Source: Bradyrhizobium canariense
GTDB lineage: Bacteria; Pseudomonadota; Alphaproteobacteria; Rhizobiales; Xanthobacteraceae
Assembly: GCF_018130465.1 (NCBI RefSeq)
Contig: NZ_JAFCKJ010000008.1
Span: forward strand, 1-64,000
Direction of reading: 5' to 3'
Length of the DNA: 64,000 nt
Part shown: positions 33,901 through 48,900 of the stretch, in pieces
Position numbering within the stretch: the first letter of the stretch is position 1
Layout: each line of letters opens with the position of its first letter
Notes under the pieces: generated by a model
What the model saw: the letters and a program-made list of their open reading frames with translations, nothing else
What the model was told of the DNA's origin: nothing
The model's database searches: none
Program-made: the position numbers and the translations under genes

Positions 33901-36900
33901 GGCGGAGCGCGACGGCGACCACATCAACGTCAAGCTGAAGCTGCCGGCGCCGAAGAGTTTCACGCTCGACGGCAAGATCGTGTTTCCGACCGAACAGATC
34001 CAGCGCATCATTGCCGCCGCAAAGGACGGCAAGTCGCTGCTCGAGCTCTCCGTCTATGACGGCTCCGACGACGGCCAGAAGGTCTACAACACGCTGACCG
34101 TGATCGGCCAGCCGATCCCCGCCGAGCGCGCCGGCTCCCCCGATCCCTCAACGTCCGACGAGCACATGAAGTCGCTCAAGCGCTGGCCCGTCACCGTCAG
34201 CTATTTCGACCGCGAAGCCCAGCAGAAGGAAGGCGAGCAGACGCCGGTCTACGCGATGGCATTCGAGCTCTACGAGAACGGCGTCTCGCGCCAGCTTGTG
34301 CTCGATTACAACGATTTTGTGATTTCGGGCGCGATGGGCAAGTTCGACGCGAAGGACAGCAAGCCCTGCAATTGAGGGTTTTCTTTCCTTCGTCATTGCG
34401 AGCGAAGCGAAGCAATCCAGAACTCCTCCGCGGAAAAATTCTGGATTGCTTCGTCGCAAGCGCTCCTTGCAATGACGGGGCTGGCCCTCCGCTCCCTCTC
34501 CAGCTACGCTCCCTCCCAACCACAAACATACGGGAGGCTAGTCATGCCCAAGCTCGATCATCTCCGCCCCAGCGGCCTGCATCACAACCCCGCTTATTCG
34601 CACGTCGTCACCGCCACGGGGGCGCGGACGATCTACATCTCCGGCCAGGTGTCGGTGGACGAGGAGGGGCGGATCGTCGGCGAGGGCGACATCGCCGCGC
34701 AGACCACGCAGGTGATGCAAAATCTCGGGCACGCGCTGAAGGCAGCCGGCGCGAGCTACGCCAACATCGTGAAGATCACGACCTTCGTCGTGAACTACAA
34801 GCCGGAGCTGCGCCCGATCATCGGCAAGGCCCGCTCGGTCTTCTTCGAAGGCATGGAGCCGCCGGCCTCTACCCTCGTCGGCGTCTCGGCGCTCGCCGCG
34901 CCGGAATGGATGATCGAGATCGAGGCGGTGGCGGTCGCGGATTGAGGCGACCTCGCAGGATGTTGCGAGGCGGTTTCGAACGAGAGGGAAGACCATGTCG
35001 CGGGAGCTTCGCATCGGAGAGGTCGCCAGCCGAACCGGCCGCAGTATTCACACCATCCGTTGGTATGAAGCTCAGGGCTTGATCCCCGGCGTTATCAGGG
35101 ATCGCGGTGGACGGCGCGTCTACAGCGATTTTCACGTTAGCTGGTTGGATCTAATGGAGCGCCTGCGCGGCACCGGCATGTCGGTCAAGCAGATGCGCGA
35201 ATATGCGGCGCTTGCGAAACGAGGCGAAGCAGCGCTGAACGAGCGTCACGCGCTGCTCGCAGCCCACCAGCAGCGCGTGCAGGACAACATCCACCGTTGG
35301 TCGCAGGCTTTGGCGCTGATCGAAGCCAAGGTCGAATTCTATGAGGAGTGGATCGTCAGTGGGGAAAGACCCGCCGTGTCGCCGTATGGACGTCTCAAGG
35401 CTGCGCCCGCCTCATTGGCTGCCGGGCGGCCTTAGCACCCTCTCGACCAATGCCGTGTCCATGTACTCGGTCAGCTCGCGCAGTTTTCCGTCCGCCATGC
35501 GAATGACGAAGCAGTAGGTGTTGGCGTAGAGTTCGCCGGCAAGCGTCGTCGCATTGCCCCGGCACTCGGCGACGACGTAATCGCCTTCAGCAATGATGCG
35601 GGATGCCGTGAGGCTGGTGGGAGCGGTGAATTGTCGGTGGAGAGGCTGCATCAGGCGCTCTAGCACGTCGGCCTTGCCGACATACTCGCCGGACCATGCT
35701 GTCGAGCCGGTGATCCGCCAAACGAAGTCATCTGTCATCGCGGCGATGAACGGGCTGGGGTCGCGCCGTGCGCGCGCATCCATGATGTCCTGAATGAGCG
35801 CCTTGTTGTCGGTCACTGTCATGGGCTGTCTCCTTGAATCGAGGCCAGCCATCTCCATACAGGCTAGAGCATACTCTAGATCAAGTTCAATCAACCCTGT
35901 TTCTGTCTGAACCTGTCATGCAAGAGAGCCATCGCTTCATCGGCCCTGTCGGCAGGTACGAAAAGATGATCGTGGTGGAAGGCCGAAACCGCATTCACGC
36001 TGATGCCGGCTTCGGCCAAGCGAGCAGTGATCGCTGCGAGAAAGCCCACCGCTTCCAGCGAGGAGTGAACCGTCAGGGTGATCAGGCTAGAGGCGAACGC
36101 GTAGCGTAGTCCCACGCGTTCGGCCTCTTCGCGCCGGATCACGAGCGTCGTCCCTTCGTGCTCGCGGAATGTCAGCAGCGGATTGACGGCTGCGGGAATG
36201 GGCTCGTTGGGCGGGATCGTGCAGAATACGAAGGCGCCTGGCTGCATCTCCGGCTTCATGTCCCTCAACAGCGCGTTGAGATCGCGTTCGCCTGTCACCG
36301 TGTCAGCCTCCCGGCGCGTAAAGTGAGTGAGCCCTTGCGGAACCCGTCAGCACCGCAAACTGACGGGGCCTCGCCAACATACCTTTGTCTATATCCTCTA
36401 TCCCTTCTCATGCGCTGCTCTTACGCTCGTACAATTGATCGAGGACGGTGGCTTCTTACACATTGAGCAAACTCGGATCACTGCGAGGAGGCTCAATGAA
36501 CGTCATCATTCGAAAGCTTAACGGCTTGTGGCACCTCATCATCGGGTCCTGTCAAATCCGAACTCCGTTCCTGGAGACCCAGGACCGGCAGCTGGTCGTT
36601 CAGTACGCCCGACGCAACTATCCGGGCGCCAGGATCTTCGAACGCGACTGATTTCAGCCGGGCTAAATCACTCCTGCGCCTTTTCCGGCCCCTCATACGC
36701 GATGCCGCGGATCACTGCGGCGCTGCCGAACTTCTTGCGCAAGCTGTCGACCGCGCGCTCGGCGTGGGCGGCGCGGCGGTCGAGCATGTCGGTGTCGTCG
36801 GCGACTGAGCCCTCGCGCAGCGCGCTGACGCCGGCGCCCATCAGGCGGAAGGCGGTGCCGTCGATCTCTTTCGCCAGCATCTCGCGGCAGATCGAGAAGA

Positions 36901-39900
36901 TCTTTGCGGCAAGCTGCGTCGGGGCCGCGATCGACTGCGAGCGCGTGCGCTGGCGGAAATCGGCGGTCTTCAGCTTCAGCGTGACGGTCGAGCCGGCGAG
37001 CTCGCTGCTCTTGAGGCGAGACGACGTCTTCTCGCAGAGCCGCCACAGGATCTTCTCCAGCGTCGCGAAGTCCCGGATGTCGGTCTCGAACGTCGTCTCG
37101 CTCGAAATCGTCTTGGCGCCCCGATCAGGCTCGACGCGGCGGTCGTCGATGCCGCGCGCGAGCCGCCACAGCCTGCGGCCGTCGCTCGGAAACTGCCGCA
37201 TCATCTCGATCTCGTCGGCCTTCTGCAGGTCGGCGATGATGCGGAAGCCGCGTTGCACCAGACGCTCCTGGGTCGCGGGCCCGACGCCGAAGATGAAGCC
37301 GACCGGCTTCTCCGCCAGCATCGAACGCGCTTCCTCCTGGTCGAGCGCGGCAAACCCGCGCGGCTTGTCGAGGTCGGAGGCGATCTTGGCCAGGAACTTG
37401 TTGCAGGAGAGGCCGACCGAGACGCTGATGCCGATGTCGCGCTCGATGTTGCGTGCGAACCGCGCCAGCACCTTGGCCGGGATCATGCCGTGCACCCGTT
37501 CGGTGCCGGACAGATCGAGGAAAGCCTCGTCGATCGAGAGCGGCTCGACCAGCGGCGACAGCGCCTGCATGGCCTGGCGCACCTCGCGCCCGACCCGGAC
37601 ATATTTCGCCATGTCCGGCGGGATCACGGCCGCATGCGGGCAGGCTTCCAATGCCTTGTACATCGGCATCGCCGAGCGCACGCCGTAGGTGCGCGCGATG
37701 TAGCAGGCGGCCGACACCACGCCGCGCTTGCCCCCGCCGATGATGACAGGCTTGTCGGCGATGTCAGGGTTGTCGCGCTTCTCGACGGTCGCGTAGAAGG
37801 CGTCGCAGTCGATATGGGCGATGGTCAGGCTCGCCAGCGCGCGGTGGCGGACGAGGCGAGGGGAACCGCAAGCCCCGCAGCGCCTTACACCCATGTCCAG
37901 ATCGGCCAGACAATCCCGGCAGAAGCAGCGGGGCCCGGCCGTCTCCAGGGAGGTCACGGCACGTCGCGCTCCCAATTGGGGTCGCCGAGCGCGTCGCCGA
38001 GGACCTGCCGCGCTGCGGCAACGTTGGTCGGATGCAGTTCCGCGGACGAGGCAAAGGCCTTCACGGTGGCATCATCGCGCATCACGAAGTCGAGTACGCT
38101 GAGCAGGAAATTCGGGTCCGAGGCCGCATTCCGGAGCGTCTCCGGTCCGACCCCTGTCTCAGCCAGGAACAGGCCCAGCCGCTCGGGATCGCCGGCAACG
38201 AAGGACAGCGCCTGAATCGCAACGATTTCAGCGACTTCGCGAGGGTTGTGAACAGGCTTTTTCAAGGGGGCGGTTTGCCTTTCCGTTAACTTTCGGTGTC
38301 TACTTTGAAACCATCATGCCCGAGTCTCAAGACCGCCGACAAGCAAGTGGAAACCACATCGCAGAAAGTCGGCCCTCGGGTTTAACGAAACTGGAGCAAA
38401 TCTGAGGCTAGTTTGAATCCAGTTTTCGAAGCGCCGGCGAGCGGCGCCTGAGGCGTCACATGTATCGGTCTGCGGACCAATCAGGAGGGCGGGATGGCTA
38501 AGACCGTCCTGATCGTGGAAGACAACGAGCTCAACATGAAGCTCTTCCGCGACCTGTTGGAGGCGCACGGCTACCAGACCTCCGGCACCAGCAACGGCTA
38601 CGAGGCGCTCGACCTCGTGCGCACGATGCGGCCCGACCTCGTGCTGATGGATATCCAATTGCCGCAGGTCTCGGGCCTGGAGGTGACGCGCTGGATCAAG
38701 GACGATCCGGAGCTGCGCAGTATTCCCGTCGTCGCCGTCACGGCGTTCGCGATGAAGGGCGACGAAGAGCGCATCCGCGAGGGCGGCTGCGAGGCCTATT
38801 TGTCCAAGCCGATCTCGGTCGGCAAATTTATCGAGACGGTCCGGCGTTTCATCGGATAGGAAGTGAGTTCACAGTGTCCGCGCGTATCCTCGTCGTCGAT
38901 GACGTCCCTGCCAACGTCAAGCTGCTCGAAGCCCGCCTGTCCGCCGAATATTTCGACGTGATGACCGCCGCGAACGGCACCGAGGCGCTGGCGATCTGTG
39001 CCCGCGCCGAATGCGACATCATCCTGCTCGACGTCATGATGCCGGACATGGACGGTTTCGAGGTCTGCCGCCGCCTCAAGACCGATCCGGCCACGCACCA
39101 CATTCCCGTCGTGATGGTCACCGCGCTCGACAGCCCGTCCGACCGCAACCGCGGGCTGGAAGCCGGCGCCGACGATTTCCTGACAAAACCCGTCTCCGAT
39201 GTCGTGCTGATCGCCCGCGTGCGCTCGCTGACGCGGCTGAAGATGATGACCGACGAGCTGCGCATGCGCGCCATCACCTCGCTCGAGATCGGCATGCAGG
39301 CGCCCGAGCGCACTGCGATCTCCGACACCGGCAAGGGCGGCCGCATCCTGCTGGTCGACGACCGCCAGTCCTCCTATGAGCGGCTGGCGACGATCCTCGC
39401 CGCCGAGCACACCATCGACGTCGAGCCGAACCCGACGGAAGCGCTGTTCCACGCCGCCGAGGGCAATTACGACCTTCTGATCGTCTCGCTCGACCTCAAC
39501 AATTTCGACGGCCTGCGGCTATGCAGCCAGGCGCGCTCGCTGGAGCGCACGCGCCACGTGCCGATCCTGGCGATCGCCGACCCCGAGAACTCGACGCGGC
39601 TGCTCCGCGGCCTCGAGATCGGCGTCAACGACTATCTGCTGCGGCCCATCGACAAGATCGAGCTGTTGGCGCGCGCCCGCACCCAGATCCGCCGCCGCCG
39701 CTACACCGATCATCTGCGCGACAACGTGCAGAACTCGATCGAGATGGCGATCACCGACGCGCTCACCGGGCTGCACAATCGCCGCTACATGGAGAGCCAT
39801 CTCGCGACGCTCGCCGAGCAAGCCTCGACCCGCGGCAAGCCGCTGGCGCTGATGATCCTGGACATCGACTACTTCAAGTCGATCAACGACAATTACGGCC

Positions 39901-42900
39901 ACGACGCCGGCGACGACGTGCTGCGCGAATTCGCCGTGCGGGTGCGCAAGTCGATCCGCGGCATTGACCTGGCCTGCCGCTACGGCGGCGAGGAATTCGT
40001 CATCGTGATGCCGGAGACCGATCTCCACGTCGCCGGCATGGTCGCCGAGCGCCTGCGCCGCTCGATCGCCGGCGAGCCCTTTGCGATCCACAAGGGCACC
40101 AAGCGCATCGAGGTCACGATCTCGATCGGCCTGACCACGCTGGAGCAGAAGGGCGAGGCGGTTGGCGACGTCCTCAAGCGCGCCGACACCGCGCTGTATC
40201 GCGCCAAGCACGACGGCCGCAATCGCGTGGTGTCGCACGCGGCGTGAGGCCGCTCGCACAGGCCGGCGCAAAAAAACGCGAAAACAACCCCATGCACAGT
40301 AGCCGACGCTAGCCGGATCAATGGCTTATGCGTGAGCAAATGCATCAGCAAAGCCGTTTGACTCGTCGGGCAAAACAGGCGCATTTTGGTAGGATCGCGA
40401 ATTGAGATGAACACTGAGGCCTAACGCTCAGTGTCGTCCCGGCGAAGGCCGGGACCCATAACCCCGCGAGGGGTTGTGGCTTGAACAGCTAACCACGAGT
40501 CTTCGCCAAACTGCTTTTTGTGGGTATGGGTCCCGGCCTTCGCCGGGACGACAGAAGTTATTGCGGCGCGCGCTTGCCACGTTTTATCGCCGGCTTCGCA
40601 GCATCACCATCCACCTCCACCCCGGCATTGCGCAGCAGCACCGTCGCCGCTTCCTTGGCGGCACGCGCCATCGCTGGGTCGTCGCGGACGAGGTCCTGCG
40701 CGATCGAGCCGTCGACCAGCAGCACGAGCTGCGTTGCAAGCGCCTCCGCGTTCGTCACGCCGAGCTCGTTCAGCCGGTCGCGAAACCAGACGCGGCGGCT
40801 TTCCTTGAAGGCGATCGCGATCTTCTTCACTGCGCGGTCCGCCGGGCCAAGCTCGGCGACTGCATTCACGAACGGGCAGCCGCGAAAATCTTTTGCGGCG
40901 AAGCGATGCTCCAGCGAATCGAAGGTGGCGAGGATCTGCTCGGCCGGGGGCTTGTCCGAGGGGCGAGGCTGCACGAAGCGGCGCTCCAGATAGGCCGCGA
41001 TCAGCGCGTCCTTGGAGGGGAAGTGGTTGTAGAGCGTGCGCTTGGAGATGCCGATCTCGGCCGCGATGGTGTCGACGCCGATGGCGCGAATGCCTTGCAG
41101 ATAGAACAGCTTGTCGGCGGTCTCGAGGATCCGCTGTTTCATCGTCTGTGGGGCGGGCGGGGGAGCCATGCGGTGGTGAATGTCCTGTTCGCTTGACAGC
41201 GCACGCCATCCATAGCCTAAGTACACAGGTCTGTGTAACCAAAATCAACTGATATTGCAGACGACGGCGCTCGCGCCGCGCCGATAAGGGAGAAGAAAAT
41301 GCCCCTGTTGCAGGTCCTGCGCCCGACATTGCCCATCCTGATCGGCGCCTCGATCATGCTGACGCTGAGCATGGGGCTGCGGCAGAGCCTCGGCATCTTC
41401 ATGCAGCCGCTGACCCACGACATTCATCTGTCGATCTCCGACTTCACGCTGGCGCTGGCGGTGCAGAACCTCGCCTGGGGCTTTCTCCAGCCGCTCGCCG
41501 GCGCGATGACCACGCGCTACGGCTTCCGTCCCATCATGATCGCAGGTTCGTTCATGTACATCGCGGGCCTGGTGCTGATGGCGACCGCGAACGGTCTCGT
41601 CGCCATCATGATCGGCGCCGGTGTTCTGATCGGCACCTCGCTCGCCTGCACCGCGGCTGCGATCGCGATGTCGGTAGCGGCGCGCGCGGTGCCCGCGACG
41701 GTGCGCTCCACCGTGCTCGGAATCGTCTCCGGCGCAGGCTCGCTCGGCGCGCTGCTGTCGGCGCCGATCGGGCAGATGCTCAACGAGGGCTTTGGCTGGC
41801 GCGTCGGGCTCGCCGGCTTCGTCATCATGTCGGTGCTGATGATTCCCGCGGCCTGGTATGCCGGGCGCGTCGATGCGATTCCGCTGCCGAAGCCGGCCGC
41901 CGACGATATCGGAGATGCCACGGCCGTGACCGCGGCGAAGACCGCGTTCGGCAACGCGTCCTTCGTGGTGATGACCTGTGCCTATCTCGTCTGCGGCATG
42001 CAGCTCGTGTTCCTCACCACGCACCTGCCGTCCTATCTCGCCATCTGCGGCCTCGATCCGATGCTGAGCGCGCAGACGCTCGGCATGATCGGCGGCTTCA
42101 ACGTGCTCGGCTCGCTGTTCTTCGGCTGGGCCGGCCAGCGCTGGAACAAGCTGGCGCTGCTCGGGGCCATCTACGTCCTGCGCTCGCTCGCGCTCGCCTG
42201 GTACTTCATGCTGCCGGCGACGCCTGCCTCGACGCTGCTGTTCGGCGCCATCATGGGCTTCCTGTGGATGGGCGTCGGTCCCCTGGTCGCGGGCGCCGTC
42301 GCCGAGATGTTCGGCCTGCGCTGGCAGGCGATGATCCAGGGCCTCGCCTTCATGAGCCACCAGATCGGCAGCTTCCTCGGCGCCTACGGAGGCGGGGTGC
42401 TCTACGACGCACTCGGCTCCTACACCATGGCCTGGCGCATCGGCGTGGCGCTGGGCCTTGCCGGCGGCATCATCCAGGTGGCGTTCGCCCTGATCCGGCC
42501 GTCGCAGCCGCCGGCGCCGGTGTTGCGGACGGCGTAGGGGCGGGCTCATAGGTGCCGGCTTTCTGAGCCTTCGCAACGTTCATGTTAGAGCACGAAGCTG
42601 TTCCACACCGGTTGGCGGCTTTGCTCGCCACCCGATGATAAAGGCGCGTTTTGCGAGCCCGCTCTGTACGCGAGCTATCTGCGTCTGCTCCTTGTCGAGC
42701 CGAAGCCGCAGCAGAGGATCGCGGGTGCCCGAGACGGTGAGGCTCTTGTTGATGACCCAGCCATACGGTTCGACGCCGGCGCGCCGCAAGTCATCCTGAA
42801 GGGAAGCGGCCTCGGAAACCGGCGTCGTCTCCGGCAGCGTCACCAGGATCACCTTTGTGTGGGTCGGATCCTGGAGCCTCATCAGCGGGGTAACGATGCG

Positions 42901-45900
42901 TCCCGCACCGGTCGGTGCAAGTTGGCTTGTCATCTGGCGGTGATAGGCGCCGGTCGCGTCGAGCAGAAGGAGTGTGTGGCCCGTCGGCGCCGTATCGAGC
43001 ACCACGAAGGCACTCCGGGCCTCCGCAACGACGTGCGAGAAGGCATGAAAAACAGCGACCTCCTCGGTACACGGCGATGCAAGATCCTCGAGCAGCAGGG
43101 CCTTGCCCTGTTCGTCGAGGTCACGGCCACGGCTCGCCAGTATTTTCGCGACATACCGCTCCGTCTCGACCCGGGGGTCGATCCGGTCGACCGTCAGACC
43201 TGGCATGACGCCATCGACGACGAAACTGACGTGAGCTGCGGGGTCGGTCGTGCTGAGATGGACGGCATGACCCCGCTTCGCCAACCCCACGGCGATGGCG
43301 GCAGCGATCGTCGTCTTTCCGACGCCGCCCTTGCCCATGACCATGATGAGGCCGCGCTTGCCCTGCGCGATGTCATCGACCAACCGGTCCAGGCCCGGCA
43401 GGTCGACCGCTTCTGCATTTGACCCGCTGGATAAAACCGATGGTTGATTGGATGGCGAAAGGAGCGCCCTCAGGGCCTTCACGCCGACGATATCGAAGCC
43501 AAGCAAAGGAATTTCGTCTCGCGACAGCTTCTTGAGCGACGCGGGCATGGCGGCAAGCGCCTCGTCCTGATCTCGTTCAAGGGCAACTGCGACGACATCA
43601 TTGGGGTCCGTGGCGTGGAAGCGCCCGTTCACCACGAGAATCTGGTTCGAGAGATTGAGCGCATCAAGTTCGCCCGATGTTCTGGCCGCCTCACGGATCG
43701 CCCCCTGATCGGCGCGGGTAACCAAAATGATTGTGGTCTGCTTGGAATCACCCAGGGCCAGGAGCGCCTTGCGAAAGCGGTCCTCCTGGATCTTCAGACC
43801 TGAATGCGGGCCGAGACAGGACGCGCCCCGATCGTTGTCCTTGAGAAAGCCGGTCCATGCCTTTGGCAGGCTAAGGAGCCGTAGCGTGTGGCCGGTCGGA
43901 GCGGTATCGAATATGATGTGATCGAACCCTGCTATATCGCCGTCCAGCAGTCCCACGAATTCGTCAAAGGCGGCTATTTCGGTGGTGCAGGCGCCGGAGA
44001 GCTGCTCGCGCACAGTCGATCGCTCGCCAGCTGTAACCTCTGGCCCAAGCTGTTCAAGCACTCTCTTGCGATAACTCTCGGCAGCGGCCTCGGGGTCAAT
44101 ATTCATTGCCGAAAGTCCGGTCACGCCAGGCACCGGCGTAGGGCGATCGGTCAAGGTGACTTCGAGCATCTCGTCGAGGTTCGACGCAGGATCGGTGCTG
44201 ACGATGAGAACACGCAGTCCACGGTCCGCGAGGCCAACGGCCGTGGCGCACGCAAGAGAGGTTTTGCCGACTCCGCCTTTTCCGGTGAAAAACAGATATG
44301 GGGTTGGGGCGGTCAGCGCGCGAAAGTGCGGCATCATAGGCTGTCCTGCGGCCGGAGCGGTCATATGCCTGGTCTCATATTCGAACAAGTCAGGAATTGA
44401 GTGCGTCGTAAACGATGCCCAGGATTACGCTGTAAGTCAGGAGCATCGCCAGCGAGAACAGTGCTGGCGAAATGCCAAGTCCGGCCTGCACTGCGAAAAA
44501 TCCAAGCCCGATCATGGGAAAGAACACCAACCCCATGGTCGCCCATCCGAGCACGCCGTATGCCATTCCTTTGATCGCTCCGATATTGCCTGGCAGCCAT
44601 CGATAGAGATGTCCAAAGGCGAGACTGACGAAGGTTGAGCCATTCAGGAATGAAAGTAGCCACGGCACGACTGGATGGATTGCCGTGCCGGTCACATGGC
44701 TCAGCGTCGTCTGGAAACTTTCGTAGGGCTGGAATGATGGAAGTAGTCCAGCCCAAAACTTGAAGTACATCAGCAGCGAATGCGCGATGCTTCCGCACAA
44801 TCCTGCAATAACTGCCTTCCAAATCCTGTTGCCTGAAGGCATGCCAAGCCGTCCATTCTCGGAAGTAGCTTTCCAACATGGGCGCGCGGTCGCTGCCACT
44901 CGTTGCAATCATGGGCTCATTTCGGTTGAGGGCGTCAATCTCGTCTCGGCATGTACGGCAGGTGCATGTCGGTTCCCGACGACGACGATCGGAACGGCAA
45001 TGAAACCGCTAACCAGAAGCAGCCAATCCTGCCGAACGTCCAGGAAGATAGCTGCGCTCCCGCCGATGATTGACCAGATGAAGGGGATCACCAGAAGCCA
45101 GTAGGACAAGCGGTCGGGCGTCATAAGTAACAGACCGAAAGTGAAGATGGTAACAGGGCAAGGCGCTACACCGAACATTGGTAACGACGGCCAAGAATGC
45201 CCCGTTGCAATTCCGATCATCGGATAGATGAGAGATGCGTAGAGAATAAACCCCGCGCCGATCACCGCTCGAATCCCGAAACTCATCGCGAAGCGAAGTC
45301 CGCCGCGGACGACACCCGTGTAGAGCAGTGCCACGCCCTCTATGACGAACAAGGCGCCAAAGGCGAACGCGGCCTTGTTTACCGAGGAGAAGAAGACGCC
45401 GTGATAGAAAATACCGGTGCTCAGCCACATCAATCCGAGGACGGCTGAGACAACGCGATCAGAGGCACGGCCTTTCCGGAAAAGGGCGGCCACGGCGATG
45501 GCTCCAAGCGTATAAGCAAAAACTTGCGCGGGCCAGATCGCCGTATTGTAGGCCGCGAAGACGCTGAGGAACTGCTCAAGCGTGAAGGGAAGCATGGTGC
45601 GCTCCTGCCCGATAGTTTGAGCGTAGAGGACTGCGTTGCTTCGCTGCTTGATGAGGATCAACGTCCCTCAGGGTCAACTCGTGGCCGAGGGGTGACATGG
45701 AGGCTGCCCGTCACAGTCGCCGGCACCGGTCTTGCTGACGGCCTTGCGGGCAGCAGAGCTCTTGTGAGAGCGCGGCTAGGACGCCGCGACCTTCACCTTG
45801 ACCGAAACGGGCAGCGGAAGGCGCAGCCCCGGAGCCAACGCCGGACGTCTCGATTTCGGCTGTCTCTCCGGCAGCTTTCCGAAATACGCGACGGTCAGTG

Positions 45901-48900
45901 TCAGCGCGCCTCTGACGACGGGCTCGATCTTCGCGCAGATGAACCAGCAGACCAGCACCAGCAGGCCCAGCGCGATCCAGACGGCCGAGGTGGCATCCAG
46001 TCCGGCCTGGACCAGGGCACGAATGATCGCGGTGCCAATGACGTTGTGCGTGAGATAGAGCGGATAGGTGATCAGTCCGAGCGTTCTCAAATAGGGCGGT
46101 GCTTCGGGAGAAGCTGTGCCCGCAGAGCGCCTGCTTCGCTTCGCGGCAATAGCAATGAGGAGCACCGCGGCCGCCCAGACCGTGATCGGCACAAGAGCCG
46201 ATTGATCCGAGACGGCGGGGATGGACGTCAAGAAGAAGGAGGCGAAAAAGTAGATTTCCGCTGCGCCCGAAAGACACGTGACGGCAACGGCGACCTGTTC
46301 GAGCCTCGTCAATTCTCTGTTCGCGGATATGAACAGCCAGATGCCCAGCGCAAAGAAGCAGCCATGGCTCAACAGGAATGCAGCGCACGGCACCCGAAAC
46401 ATCAGAATGACGAGATAGGGCAGGTCGGATGGCGTCGTGCAGGACGCTACCAGCAGCGCGACGGCATTGAATATTGCGCTGTAGATGGTGAGACCCCAGG
46501 CCAGGTGCCGCAGGGTGACCTTCTTCGTGAGCATTGCGCAGAACACGAGGCCATAAAACGCCGTCTCGGCCGCCAGCGTCCAATAGACCTCGTCAAGCCA
46601 TTGACCCGTGACTCCCTTGGGAACCATCAGCATGGCGTGGATGTAGGGCAGAATGAATTCGGATGCCGGTCCACTGCCAAAGAGAAGCAGAACGAGGAGG
46701 GTCGCGGTGGCGCAAACCCAGACCGCCGGATAAATCCTGAGTGCGCGACCAAGAAGAAACTCGCCCGGCGAAGATGTGCTGGCGGAATTCGCGATGACGA
46801 AACCGGAGATGACAAAGAAGATTTCAACGCCGACCCAGCCGAACCATGTGAAGGGTGCGGCGGACGGGTAGAGAACATCGGCTGCGACGGTGCGCTCGAA
46901 ACCCGGGACGTCAATCGAAACCCAGGCCCAGGACCAGAACATCTGGTGAAAAATGGCGACGCCGAGAGCCGCCCAGAAGCGCAGCGGATCCAGCAACGGC
47001 AAATGGCTCTTCACGGGGATCAACCAAATTCATTGAACGATCCCGCTGGAGATATTGAATCCTTTCATTGGGCTCTTTGAGGTGGGTCACACTTGCTCCG
47101 CCGCTGGGGGACTGCCGGCTCAGCTCTCGTGCCCCCGACGCAGCGCAGCGCTTCTTCAGCGGTGCGCTGCAGAGCCGGGGCCCACGTCTCAGCGTTCTAT
47201 TGTGCGGCTTTCTGGGTCCCGGTTCTGCGCAGCAACGCTTACGCGTTGCAGCGCGCCCGGGACACGAGAGCACTCAAAACGGGGCCCAGAAGGCCCCGTC
47301 GAAATTCTGTAGTCTATCCCGCGATCCTGTTTGGTCTTGGCCTTCGCTGAATCCGACGTGCTCGTGCGCGACCAGCGGGCGGTATGGACTAACGCGCGCG
47401 TCCTGGCCGCTTGAGATCGGCGACCTTGAACCTGTTGCCGGCGGCCAGACTGCTGCACAACCAGTGAGCCTTGTTTCGGTTTTCGCCCAGGAACGTTTTG
47501 GTCTCGACGCAGTCCAGATAGGATTTGTGAGTGATGGTGTCTCGGCAGGTCGGCGAGAAAGGTCCGTATTCTATGTTGCCGCCCGACTCGCTGCATCCAA
47601 CCCAGGGCTCCTTGCCTTGTGGGAAGCTTGATGCACAGCCACCGTTGCAGCTGCTGGCGACTTTCTCCAGGCTGGCAATCCTCCCCATCACAGAACCCGG
47701 CGCATACGAAGGCGTGCGCGCGGTTGACGTTCGATCGGTTGACGCAGTCCGACGCGGCGCCGTTGTGTTTGCTCCCCGCTCCGACACGTGCGGCCTTGCC
47801 ACCTGTTTCGGCGCGTCGACCGTGACAGGTGGAATCGTAGCGGCGGATCCAGTCGGGATTTGCGACGCTGCCGGCGCGCACAGCAAGACGGTTGACAAGG
47901 CAGCGGCGGCTGAAGGCACGACAAGGCTTGATGAGAATCTCATGACCATGTCCTTCCAATGCCGGGACGGAAATGCCGTGCCGGTAAGTGCACGGTAACA
48001 TGCATTTCGAAGTGAGCAACCGGGGGTTGATAGAATATCTGCCGATGACTCGCCCCGCAGAGCTCAGCTCTCGCGCCCCGGGCGCCGCGCAGCGTCACTT
48101 CGACGGTGCGGCTGTAGAGCCGGGGCCCATGTCTCCGCCGCGTGCCGTATTGCATTCCGGGTCCCGGCTCTGCGCAGCAGCGTTGCACGCTGCAGCGCGT
48201 CCGGGACACGAGAGAGGAGGGTACAAAATGAAACGGGGCCCGAAAGGGCCCCGCAAAAGTTCTTCAGTCTATCCGCGATCTGACTTGATCTTCTTACTTG
48301 ATCTTGGCTTCGCGGAATTCGACGTGCTTGCGCGCGACGGGATCGTACTTCTTCTTGACCAGCTTGTCGGTCATGGTGCGCGAATTCTTCTTGGCGACGT
48401 AGTAGAAGCCGGTGTCGGCCGAGGACACGAGCTTGACCTTGATGGTGACCGCTTTGGCCATGTTCAGAACCTCAGGAATGAAGGGAATCTGGAGCCGGCC
48501 AAATGGCCCGCGTTGGCCGGCAACCTAGCCAGAAACCGCCTGATGTCAAGATTTTACGGGTCGAAAAGCGCTCAAATCGGCCCGATTACCCCTCGAAGAA
48601 CCGGTTTTTCGGCCGCGGCAGGCCCAGATTCTCCCTCAAAGTGGGCCCTTCATACTCTTTGCGGAAAATCCCGCGCCGCTGCAGCTCCGGCACGACCTTG
48701 TCGACGAAATCGTCGAGGCCGGCGGGCAGGAACGGGAACATGATGTTGAAGCCGTCGGAGCCGCGCCCGACCAGCCATTCCTCCATCTGGTCGGCGATAG
48801 TTTTGGCCGTGCCGACGAAGGACAGCCCGCCATAGCCGCCGACGCGCTGGGCGAGCTGGCGCACCGTGAGCTTGTCTCGGGCGGCGAGATCGACCATGCG